From Fulvia fulva (taxonomy: Eukaryota; Ascomycota; Dothideomycetes; Mycosphaerellales; Mycosphaerellaceae), in assembly GCF_020509005.1 (NCBI RefSeq), contig NC_063021.1, positions 558,001-622,000 of the forward strand: DNA of 64,000 nt, in the 5' to 3' direction. The translations under genes and the position numbers were made by a program. Positions 52,142 through 62,700 of the stretch are shown one piece after another; the first letter of the stretch is position 1; the number at the start of each line of letters is the position of its first letter. The notes below the pieces were generated by a model that was not told the origin of the DNA, made no database searches, and saw only the letters and a list, made by a program, of their open reading frames with translations.

Positions 52142-52428
52142 CTATACTTTTTACGTCCTCTATAAGTTACGACTAGTTATCTTAGGGGAGCTTCGTCTAT
52201 AGAGCCGTAGGCGTTAGTAGTACCGTAGCCTAGGCTACTATTACCTAGGAGTTGCCTAATATAGCTAGGTACCTCCGCGGCGTTTAGAGCTAAAGAAATA
52301 GGGTGAAGAGAACTTTAAGCTATCCAAATTAAATAAGGTAGAACTCCCTTAATTCTAGGGGTAGTAGCCTACTTTATAGATCGTTAGAATAGCCTTAATA
52401 AGGGCTTCTAAATATATTATATTTAGTA
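52142..52428 (-). mobile_element. LINE A copy 4, right part (5' end)
   Basis: Continues the LINE A fragment left at 27228 after removal of Gypsy C. It matches copy 1 from about 3100 to 3384 and ends at the LINE A 5' terminus, where the sequence is more heavily mutated than in copies 1-3. Confidence 0.82.
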
Positions 52429-52533
52429 ATAGCGCGGTTCGTTAGTCTCGACCGCGAGGTTCTTTACGTAATTATATAGGATTAGCCTATTTACTCTAGC
52501 GTACGAGCTAATGTTACGATCCGAGCGAATATT

Positions 52534-52942
52534 TAGGTAATACCCTATTATAAAAACTTAAGGCTTCGTACGCTAAGAATTAGGTGACTAATTAGTCACT
52601 TATAGCCTCTTTAAGAGCAATACCTATCTATTCTAGATAGATATATATAATATATAACCTGCTTTTAAAACACTCTATATAAGCCCGTATAATAACTTCC
52701 TATACTTCTAACGTAATAGCTAAGGGGGTATATTATAATCTAAGCGTATATATATATAGGTAATAGCCTATTATTAAAACTTAAGGCTACGTACGCTAAG
52801 AATTAGGTGACTAATTAGTCACTTATAGCCTCTTTAAAAGCAACACCTATCTATTCTAGATAGACATATATAATATATAGTCTACTTTTAAAGCACCCTA
52901 TATAAGCCCGTATTATAACTTCCTATATAAATAACGTAATAG
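52534..52942. repeat. 186-bp direct repeat with conserved 16-bp palindrome
   Basis: Units 52534-52719 and 52757-52942 are both 186 bp, 37 bases apart. Each holds the perfect palindrome GTGACTAATTAGTCAC (52584-52599 and 52807-52822) and a second short inverted repeat (TATCTA…TAGATA). They may be parts of an LTR. The identity is not certain. Confidence 0.75.
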
Positions 52943-53687
52943 ATATTAGCTCGAAATTAGGCGTTATGTTAAGATAGAGCATCTTTAAGGGAGTTAACAA
53001 TTAGGAAGTGATCTAGTAGCGTAAGGCATCTACGATGACTTAGCTTATAGGGAAATACCGTCTCTCCCCTTTAGCTTAGATAGACATCTAATACAATTAA
53101 CACATTAGTTCTTAATATATTACTATATGCTCGTACTATTAGTTAGTTAAAGATTGATCTCTTACTCTACTCCGCTACTATTAATCCGTACCTATTTAAT
53201 AGGTTATAAGCCCGGGTTTATATAGAAATAAGAGTAACCTATATTAGTATAGGTTACTTATATCCCTTACTATCGTAGCAGAAAACATCTAGGAAATAGA
53301 AGTCTACCCCGTCTATCCTATTAAGGAGCTTAGTTCGATACTAAGTAATAGGTAACTTAGACAAGGACTCTATACGGCTTACTTAAAGCTAATACCTTAA
53401 AGATACTCTATAGGCAGAACTACATCGAGATACTATTAAGAAGGACTTTAAGTAAGTCATTTGAAGCTCTACTAGGAGAGATAGACCTATGTCCTAGCCC
53501 CGAGACCTTATACCGCTCCTTCTTTACTTTACTAAGCAGGCCTTAGTATCTATACCTACGAACTTTCCTATTCTATACTAGAAGCCTTAGTAGGATCTGA
53601 GCTACTACTTTAGAACATACACACCTTGTTTCATTACATCCAATCTATTATAGATTTATACTAAGAGAAGATAGAGGAGAAGGGAGG

Positions 53688-54428
53688 TAAAATCCTAATT
53701 CTTAGGAGGGACAATTAGAAGAGATAGTTCAACCTTTAGAGATATAAGATAGAGAGCCAATTAGCATTCTTTATAATTAATGACCTAATAGAAGTGTCTT
53801 TTAACAACATTAAAGGCAAGACTCTAAAACTCTAAGAAGAGGCTATAACTAAAGAGATCCTTAATACGCTAATATAGATAAGACATAATGTAGTATATAA
53901 CTTTAGTATCCTTAGTAGGATTATAGAAGAAGATGAATTTGAGCTTAAGGGCTTATATAAATCTAGAAGAGCTACTAAGAAGTGGGTATATCTCTAGAAC
54001 AAGTATAACTAGGTGCTACTAACCTATATATATAAGCTTATAAAGCAATTTATGACCTTTGAGATAAGTAAAGAGTTCACTATTAGATCTATATAGACAT
54101 ACCTAGTTTCTCTTAGAAAAAGGATTGCTAATGTTAACCTAGAGGGTTAGTATTATAGGAAAGCTAATATAAGGATAACCTAGCTCTTAAGCTTACTACG
54201 ACCTAACTACTATATAGCTAGGGATACCCTTATAGCTTAGCTAAAGATAGATTATAAAAGGACCTTACAGATCCTTAAAGCTTAAGAAGCCAGGTTAGAT
54301 CCCTCTAAGGCTAAGTATAGTATAGTAGCTACCTACGTTAAGCCCTTAGGTCTAGTAAGACTACTCTCCTACCTTCTCTATTAGAAGGATTATCTAATTA
54401 AGGACTGCCCTAGTCTACTCTAAGGCAA
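53688..54428 (+). pseudogene. Copia-type gag, degenerate and truncated
   Basis: Blocks in order fit a Ty1/Copia Gag: an N-terminal RDN-x-KR-x-FNL motif near 53707 with stops where Trp would be, FIINDLIEVSF near 53770, and ILNTLI near 53855. KKWVYL is near 53980 and a KDYLIKDCP zinc-knuckle end near 54385-54412. Insertion of Gypsy G at 54429 removes the rest. Many stops are at RIP sites. Confidence 0.6.
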
Positions 54429-54575
54429 GTGTTACGAGACTATAGTACGAGAGTATAAGGGTGTAGTATTAACGAAGTCGATAGCTAAAGAGAGAAGAGA
54501 GTCTAAGAACGAGGCCTATACTTAAAGGCCGAGGTGCCGGGCGTCGGCATCGGGCCGAGCTTAGTCATCCGCGTC
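54429..54575 (-). repeat. Gypsy G 3' LTR (approximate inner end)
   Basis: About 145 bp starting TGTTACGAG. It holds an unusually GC-rich, CpG-rich core (54525-54560) and a CACGTG hexamer at 54574-54579. The inner boundary is estimated from the purine-rich minus-strand stretch just beyond it. The second LTR is not in the window to confirm it. Confidence 0.5.
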
Positions 54576-54879
54576 ACGTGAAAGCTTTATTATCCTCTAT
54601 ATCGTTCGTTTCGTCTATTAGCTCTAATAACTTACTAGAGGTAGGCACTAAAACCCTTTTAATATAGCTATCGTTAGTATTAGGCGTATAGTCATCCTTA
54701 GCTAGAGCTATAGGGCTATTATCTTTACGTAGAGGCTATACTATTACGGTTAACTAAGGTACTAGATCTATTACGTTCGCGTCCGGCCTTATATCGACTA
54801 AGGTCTTATTCGGAATCTAATCTTCTAGCGGATAAAAGTTGATTAGTAAAGACTTAGTTAGGTTATTATACTTAAAGTC

Positions 54880-55985
54880 TACGACTACCTTCGGTACATC
54901 CTTATATACTCTCGGGGGCTCCTAGGTAGACTTACTATCTAAATAGCCCTTCTATTTTACTAGTATAGTAATGCCTCTGCCCTTCGGCTTAGAATCTAGG
55001 ACGCGTTTAACCGCCTAGGTCTTAAACGTATTACTAGTTTTATTAGTAACCTCGATCGGCGGCGGTGGTACGTTATCTTCTAGATCTACCGGTCGGAGAA
55101 GATTTGAATAGAAGGAGTTATACACGCGGATCGTCTCTAGTAGGGCAATACTATACGTATTCTTACCGAGCGCGGTAGTAATTATTACCGGTCTAAACTA
55201 TTTAATACTAAGCTTCTTAGCTAGGCGTAATAAATTCTAGTTCTTAGTATTAATATAGACATAGTTGCCTAGGCTATATCGCGGTAGTATAGTACGGTAT
55301 ATATTAGCGTTATCTACTTATAGGGCTTAATCGAAACGTAAGCATTCGTATAGGTACGTACGGAAGTCCTTTATCTATTAAGCAAAACGCTCTACCTTTT
55401 CGGCGGATAGGCGTTACTTAGTAGGCATTAGACGCTTAGAGAGGCCTTCTCTATTGAAGTTACTAGTACGAGGATTACGACCTCGTTTAGTAAAGAATAG
55501 CGACATACCTATTACTTTTATAATGTAGTTATTCTTTACGAATTCCGCTAGCGGAAGCTACTATACCTAATCTCCTTATACGTAGTCGATAAAGACACGG
55601 AGGTACTTCTCTATCTCCTTATTCGTGTTCTTAGACTATCTATCGGTCTTAGGATAGAAGGCTATAGACAACTTATAGACTATCCCTACTAGTTCGTAGA
55701 AGCGTTACTAAAAAGCTAATAGCTACTAACTACCTCGATCTATAACGATAGACAGAGGGGCACGATATAAGCGGTAGTAGTCCCGGATAAAGACCTCGGC
55801 GATATATTCGGCTATTATCTCCTTTACTAGGATTATATAGCATCCCTTACCCGTACGGTTAGTAATCGTAAGGGTATTAGTATATATAACGCTATTATAA
55901 TTAGTACTCTTCGGTAGTCCTACTACGAAATCTATAGCAATTTCGTCCTATAGTTCAAACGGGATTAGTAGGGGTTTTAGTAGCC
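54880..55985 (-). pseudogene. Gypsy G integrase and chromodomain, degenerate
   Basis: Minus strand. The integrase core begins with IAIDFVVGLPKS at about 55945-55910 (first catalytic Asp). LSIVIDRGSQ is near 55755-55725 (second Asp), and IEKYLRVFIDYV follows near 55600. A chromodomain (VKRVLDSKPKGRGITILVK, then KGYLDSKST and EPPRVYKDV) lies at about 55010-54895. The stretch 54576-54880 is the 3' tail without a recognisable domain. Confidence 0.7.
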
Positions 55986-56688
55986 CTAGGTATTACGTAA
56001 ACGATTAAAGGTAGCGATTATATCGAGCTTAGTCAAGTACTTCTTACTACTAATCCGGTGAGGGTATCTTAAATAAGTAGGATAGGGTATCTCAATTTTA
56101 TAGTAATAGCGCTTAGGGCGCGGTAGTTAATATAGAGGCGTAGTCTACTACCTAGTTTACGTACGATAATCACCGGTAATGCTATAGGTAAGTTACTACG
56201 TTAGATATTACCTTTCTAAAGTAAGTTATCTACCTAAGCTTTTACTACTTCTAACTCTCTATTCGAAATCGGATAGAGCCGCTTAAATAGTAGCCGAGCA
56301 TCCTTCTTTAGCTTAATCTTATAATCTAGGCTAGGGCGGTAGGTAGTGGCTTATCTAACTCTAACTTCGAGAATAGGGCTTACCGATAATAGTATATAGC
56401 TAGTAGCTTACCGAGTACGTCGGGGTCCTTCTACTTCCGGTATAGCTTTTCTATAAATACGTTATAATTAGTTACGTTTATCGCGTAGGCCTCTACCTAG
56501 TACTCCTATTAATAACGGAGCGTTCTATAGTAGCTATCTTTAATATATATAGCTTACGCGAATATAGCGTTACCGCCTATAACCTTTTATACTATTATAG
56601 CGTAAAGCCCTAACGCTTATACTATAACTAGATCGGCCGCGCTCTTAGCCGTATATACTTCGCGTAGGTTAATCTATATAGTATATAG
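55986..56688 (-). pseudogene. Gypsy G reverse transcriptase N-terminal part, degenerate, internally deleted
   Basis: Minus strand. The pre-RT block LDYKIKLKKDARLLFKRLY is at about 56330-56270 and ISNRELEVVKA is at about 56270-56240. IVRKLGSRLRLYINYRAL is near 56165-56110, and TKLDIIATFNRLRNT (motif A) is near 56035-55990. Directly after motif A the sequence passes into the integrase core. The rest of RT, all of RNase H and the integrase zinc finger are missing. Confidence 0.7.
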
Positions 56689-56849
56689 ATAGATAGATTT
56701 GTTATTCCCCTGTTCTAGGACCCTATCCGGTCTATATAGGTATATATCTATTGTTATATACAAAGGGAAACCCGAATAGGTGAAAACCCTTCCCGCCCCC
56801 GACTACTCCTTATTTAGATTAGCTTTCCCTCTGAACGTACGTAGTCTAT

Positions 56850-59800
56850 GTCACTACCCCGTTAGCCCCCGCTCCTAGCCGGTCTCGTCGCGCTACGTCG
56901 TGTCCTCTCTTCCTATACTACTCCTACTAGGCGGTACTGTTCTAGCTAGCCCTTCTCTAGTATCTAGTTCGTAATACGCCGTAGGTCCTTAGCGTTATTA
57001 AGAAGTGCCCTAATCGTCCGGTTCCTCGCCTTTACTATCTACTCTCCCCTTCCTAGCGACCACCTCGGATAGACGAGGAGTACGTACCGTACGTTCTAGG
57101 AGCGATAGCCGTAGGGGTAGCTAGTATTTATATATCCTAGAACCTTCCTCTAGAATAGGTACCCCTAGAGGCCGATGTGTTCGCTTCGTAGTTAGGTTAC
57201 TATGCTACTCTATACCCTCGTAAGGCGGTAGTAGATAAGCTTCGGGGGGTACTTAACCGCGGATTTTGTAGCTAACTATTCCTTAGGTTGTCCCGCTAGC
57301 TAAGGGCGTCTACTATGCCCTACAACCTAGTTGTTCCGCCTCTCTTTCTATAGTTGCTCTATAAACAATTTCTTACCTTCCTATTATATTGCTAGCTATT
57401 CGTCCCTTACCCGGTAGTTCGGCTCGTTTCCGGGTCAAATGCCCTTATACGCTAGTACTAATTCGCGGGCCCTTACGACTACACTAGCGATGACCTTCTA
57501 TACTAGGCACTATACCGACTTGCCTAAGTAGGAGGTCCGTAGTCCCTAGATATATAGGTCGATCGGCGGTATAGCGGTCTCGTACTTAAGCATCCTCGTT
57601 AGTATCGACTTATATACCCCGGTAACCTTCCTTAGGCATTAGTTTTAGATCTTCGCTAGCGGCGCGACGAGTCCCTTCGATAGGTAGGCCCTCTCGCCTA
57701 AGGACTACACTTGGCTACTATAGGTAAGGACTGGCCGTATAATAGCCGTATATAGAAGTCGTAACTACCGGAAGTCCGCCCCCTATATAGACGTAGTAAG
57801 CCTCTAGTATAATGCTATATTCTGTTTAGCTTTCCGTAATATTGCCTATATATACTTCCTCTACCGTAGCGCCTGGTCTACCTATAGTCCGTAGATCCTA
57901 AGCTGATTTGCCGGGTTAGTCGTATACCCCTATATCTAGATAGAAGCTTATATATTATAGAGCCGTGGCCGGGGCGTAAAGTGTATTAGATTGTACTTTT
58001 CTAGGGCAAACCGAGCCCCGTACCTCCTAGCCTAGTCCTCGTAGATCTTGTACTTCTCTTCTAGTAGCCTATAGTTCTTCTTAGTCGAGGAAGACTACGC
58101 TAGGATATTCGTATCGTCTACGAAGCCGCTCGTAGCGGTGTTCTAGAATTCTAGGGCTAGGAGTAGCGTCGCTATAAAGAAGAGGAATAGGATAGGTACT
58201 AGCGTTAAGCCTTACGGGATTCTAGTATAGACTACTTAAAATAGGCTTCTATACTAGCCGACTAGGATCGACGTACTACGGCTTTAGAGGTAGGACCGTA
58301 CGAAGTTAATAAGCTACTTAGGGAGTCCTTTCGACCTTAGGATATAGAGTAGCCGCGGGTATAACACGTAGTCGAAGGCTCCCGATATGTCTAGGCTAAG
58401 TAAGGAAGCTACCTTGTCCCTATTCTTATACTAGATAGCCTTTACCTAAGAGGTAATAAGTTCTATCGCGGATAGCGTCGATCGCTATAGGCGCGCACCT
58501 ATCTAGGTGTCCGGGAGTAGGGAGTGTTCCTCTACCGCCTCGGAGAGTCTCGTTATAACTAGCTTCTTAAGCGCCTTCCTAAGAGTATTAAGGAGCGCAA
58601 TTAGGCGGTACGACTTCACCTACGTATAGTCTTCCTTCTACGGCTTACGTAGGACCACTATCGTCGATTGTTTAAAAGCTATCGGGTAGTATCCGGTCTA
58701 TAGGTAGGCGTTAAATATCGCTATAACTACTAGGGCTAGTTGATCTCTATACTTCTTTAGTAGCTCGTTTAGGATCCTATCCGGCCCCGGGGCTTTCTTC
58801 GCCGGTAACTTCCTTAGTATAGCGGTAACTTCTCCCTCGGACACCTCCTATTAGACCGCGATACTAGGGGCTAGGGGAGTAGAGCTATTTATGTCGCTTA
58901 GATTAGCCTCGACTAGGGGCGGGAAGAACTTACTAGCTAGTAGACGCGCCTTAGCCTCGGGGTCGCTAACCGGGCTACTAGGCGATTATAGCGCTAGGAT
59001 AGAGAAGGAGGGGCCCTATATAGGGTCCTATCGGGCCCATTTTGCTAGCTTCTACATCCTCTCTAGCTTACCGGCGATTTCTTCTACTATAGCCCTCTAG
59101 CCGACTACTTTCTCCCTCCGTATTATAGCTTTCTTCTATTAGTATACCTCCCTATATACGTTCTAGGCCTCCTCGCTATAGCTGCTCGTCTATACCCGGC
59201 GGGCTCTCCTTACTTCTCTTACTACTATAGTGTACTCCGGCGTCTAGTATAGTATAGACTATGTCGTTAGTTAGGTAAGCGGAACGTGAAGTGAGGTCGC
59301 TTTTCTTATTTTGTCTATTAACCCCTAGACTACTTCGTCTATCTCGTCTTTACTATTATATTACTACTACGCGATCTGGACTAGCCTCTTAGAGTTATCG
59401 AGGTACGCCTAGATGTTGGCCTAGTAGGCCTTTCCCTAGTTTAGCTTAGGGGTTCTTGCTAGTATACGTTATATCTATGTCGTAATAGAGGTCCTGACTA
59501 GTATATAGTCTAACGACGCCTCGAGTTTATGTTCGATCCTATAGTAGGTTACCGTATAGTAGTAGCTATCTAAGATCTAGGAGAGGTCGATCGTGCCTTA
59601 GAGTCCCCCTCTCTTATAGGTACCTAGGTCCTTCGGGGTATTAAGGGCAATTACGTTGCTCGCTATTAAGTCGAGTACTTCGTCGGCTATAGGGTACGGC
59701 TATATAAGGCTTTCCTAGGAAGGGTAGTGTATGTTAAAGTCTCCTACTACAATGTAGTACCCTTGTCTCTTAAGCGCACTGTCTAGGTGTCTACAGACCC

Positions 59801-60190
59801 CTAGGTCGCGGCTAGACCTCGAGGCTAGCGGTTATATATATATAGGTTGTGTATCTAGGTACTACCTACGTAGAGGGAGGTAATATCGCCCCCGCCTTCT
59901 TCGTCTACGTAGTATACTACCTCCTAGTCGGATTCTAGTATGTCCTTGCTAATATAGAAGTACGTACGGGGTCTGCCGTCGCCTCGTAGGTATATCGTAT
60001 AGCCTAGTAACTTATAGGTCGTTAGTCTCTTATAGTACGGGTTAATCTATAGCTCCTAGATTATAAGGACGTAGTAGACGCGCGGGTCCGCCTCGTATAG
60101 GAAATGATTCTAACCTATATCCTTACTATAGTTGACGTTATACTAGATAATACTAAGCGTATCGAGACTAGTTATCGGTATCGACAATCA
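56850..60190 (-). pseudogene. LINE A copy 3 ORF2 (AP endonuclease, reverse transcriptase), degenerate
   Basis: The uninterrupted counterpart of copy 2 ORF2, minus strand, including the RT C-terminal block near 57720-57780 and the Cys/His tail near 57080-57180. The stops lie at nearly the same codons as in copies 1 and 2. No RNase H motif is seen between RT and the tail. Confidence 0.78.
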
Positions 60191-60399
60191 TTTCCTCTAT
60201 ATCGTCCTATGTCCTACTGCCCTATACGTCCTAGTCTACGCCTATCGGCTATATACTAAAGGGGAGCCGGGCCTAGTTAGATTCCCTCGCCGTAGCTAGT
60301 AGAGTACGTAGCCTCCCGTACGCCCTAGGTTACGTATCCTTTATATCGTTCTCGGCCCTAGGGCGCTTATACCCGACCGCCGCTAGTTAGTTCCGGTAT

Positions 60400-61500
60400 A
60401 GGCTAGCCTTACGGTCGCCGTAGAATCTTAGGGCGACGGTTCTGTTTATGATTACCTTGTTTTTCGCTAGTTTCCGCTATAGGCATTCCGTACTATACGA
60501 TAGGTAGTGCCCCGGACAGTTCGCGTACCGTCTCGTAGTCGATATATAGTCCCTAGATATATAGTCTCCTATATAGTTCGAGCAGGCCTACTTGTTTATA
60601 TACGTGTAGGTTTAGTGTCTATACTGTTAGCATTTGAAGCATTAGAGGACACGAAAGGATAAGGAGTGCTTTTCTACTATCTTGAGGCTATATTACTAGA
60701 CTAGGCCTTGTTCTATCGCTAGATCCGCCGCTTTCGCGTCTTATAGCTATACTATTAGCGCCGAGGCCTTCTTACCTTCTAGCCATTTCCTATAGAGCCA
60801 AGTCGCCTTCTAGATTAGAGAGTTAAGAGTGACCGGGTTGTCCTCTTAGAGAGCGCGTAGGTGACCCTAGTTAGTTAGGTCAAACTCCTTAGGTATATCG
60901 TAGACTAGGATTGTGAATTGTTTCGTTAAGACCTTCGCTAATACCGTAACCTTAGATACCTACTATAGCTATGCCTCTAGGTGCCTCCTAGTAGTAGTAG
61001 AGCTAGTATAGATCTATAGAGTGCCGTTAGACTATTAGTTTACTACGACTACCCCTAGTTAGTTAATTCGTTAGGCGAGCTCCTTGTTCGATAGCTTCGT
61101 AACTTCGGCCTAGTCTTCCTTTGCTACAATACGGATCGTAACTATATCGTACGTTAGGCGGGGGCCTAGTATCGATGCCGCGACCGATGCCTAGCTATAG
61201 GAGTATTGATTCCGGGTGGCCTTACTAATCGCCTAGGACGTCGTCCTCATTTCTTATTGCCCTCGGTAATACGATAGTATAAGCGCCGTACGTAGCTGAG
61301 TAATCATTACCTATAGAGACCGGTAAGGGAGCTGATCGTTAGTTTCTATACTTTTTACGTCCTCTATAAGTTGCTACTAGTTGTCTTAGGGGGGCTTCGC
61401 CTATAGGGCCGTAGGCGCCGTTAGTACCGTAGCCTAGGCTACTATTGCCTAGGAGTTACCTAATGTAGCTAGGTACCTCCGCGGCGTTTAGAGCTAAAGA
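60400..61500 (-). pseudogene. LINE A copy 3 ORF1 (zinc-knuckle protein), degenerate
   Basis: Matches copies 1, 2 and 4 on the minus strand, with Cys codons retained around 60600-60660. It is interrupted by stops at RIP sites. The upstream 61500-61636 is a non-coding leader. Confidence 0.65.
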
Positions 61501-61636
61501 AATAGGGTGAAGAGAGCTTTAAGCTATCTAGATTAAATAAGGTAGAACTCTCTTAGTCCTAGGGGCAGTGGCCTGCTTTATATATCGTTAGAATAGCCTT
61601 AATAAGAGCTTTCGAATGTGTCGTGTTTTATCCCTT

Positions 61637-62700
61637 AGATATAGTAACGGATAGGTCCCTATATAGTATATACTTCCGTACCTCTCGTACGACAGAGTCT
61701 CCGGAGTTCGTATAAGTTAATCCGCTTAATATCGTCTCTATACCTAGCCCTAACTCTTCTAGCGCCGACTTCGAGGGGCTAAGGGACCGGTATATCGCGG
61801 ATATCGGGTCGCTTAAGGCTATCGTAGTCGGGTGCCGGCGTTAGTAGTAACTCGGGGATAGGTAACGTTACTAGTAGGCTAACGTTCTTATAGAGAGAGT
61901 GATTCTAATAGTGAACGTCGTTAAAGGTAAGCACGCTTCGCTTCTAGTCTTTATAAGGGCTATACTTCGCGTACTATCTAAGGCTAAGGACTATATCGTA
62001 GTAGGTATCGGTAACTAGGTATTTAACCTTCTCGATATAGCCTTAAAGGTTCAGTTTAATGTCTATAGCTTTAGTAATAATTGTTAGTACTTAGGAGCTA
62101 TTACCTAGGCCTAGTATAAAGGGCTTAATATCGTAGAGCGGGAGTTTATATTTTTACGTAAAGGAAGTATTTACGAGCTTAGAGTTAGTACTATTATTAA
62201 GGAAGGTATATATATATATTCTATTTGCCCTACTCTCTACTATAAAGTAATACGAGACTTCGGGTCCTTTATCTACTTCTATAGAAGAGGGCGTGCTCGC
62301 TCGGGCTTATAAGGAAAACGTCTATACGGTACGGGTATATTTATAAGGTTCGTAAGGGTATAAGACTTCCTAAGGCGGACTATTATCTATTACGCTCAAA
62401 TAATAGCTTAGGCATTTCCCGCCGGTGCTTTAGTAACCGTAAGGCCGTTATTATTAGCCTTCTTCTTAGGACGCTCGTATAGGTTAAGTAGGTAGCCGGG
62501 GGCGCCTAAGACGTAGCCGGTACCCCGGTAGCGTAGGTAGCTACCGCTAGTAATAATCTAAGTACGCTAATCTTATATAAGTTATATAAGGTTCTTATAC
62601 TAATTAGGGCGGTCCTTCTACGGAAGGAGCGGCTGATTAGTATAAGGAGAGCGGCCGAGAGGTGTACCGTTATCTAAAGGGAGTGTCGGTAGTATAATCT
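61637..62700 (-). pseudogene. Gypsy G protease / pre-RT region, degenerate
   Basis: A minus-strand segment between gag and the RT part interrupted by LINE A3. A few open stretches read across RIP stops (for example RLRKSYTLTNLINIPVPYRRF near 62380-62320, quoted only for orientation). I could not find a clear DTG/DSG active site, so the protease call rests on position. Confidence 0.45.

Larger units (their letters stand above)
52429..54428 (+). mobile_element. Copia-like remnant H
   Basis: Lies between the LINE A 5' end and the LTR of Gypsy G. It contains a 186-bp direct repeat, an uncharacterised stretch (52960-53680) with weak coding character, and a Copia-type gag. The gag is interrupted at its knuckle by Gypsy G, and no Copia integrase or RT is present in the window. 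Confidence 0.55.
56689..61636 (-). mobile_element. LINE A copy 3 (RIP-mutated, near full length)
   Basis: A minus-strand copy with its TAGA-type tail at about 56689 and its 5' end at about 61628. It spans the whole of LINE A without insertion and gives the empty site for D1. The candidate duplication is ATATAGTA on both sides (about 8 bp); the right boundary is therefore approximate. ORF1 lies at about 60400-61500, with CCHC remnants near 60600-60660. ORF2 lies at about 60190-56900: endonuclease GDF near 59735, RT motif A near 58370-58395, FVDD near 58105-58130. Confidence 0.85.

Noticed and set aside
52534..52942. Direct repeats considered as a CRISPR-like or satellite array.
   Set aside because: There are only two long units, in a eukaryotic transposon setting.
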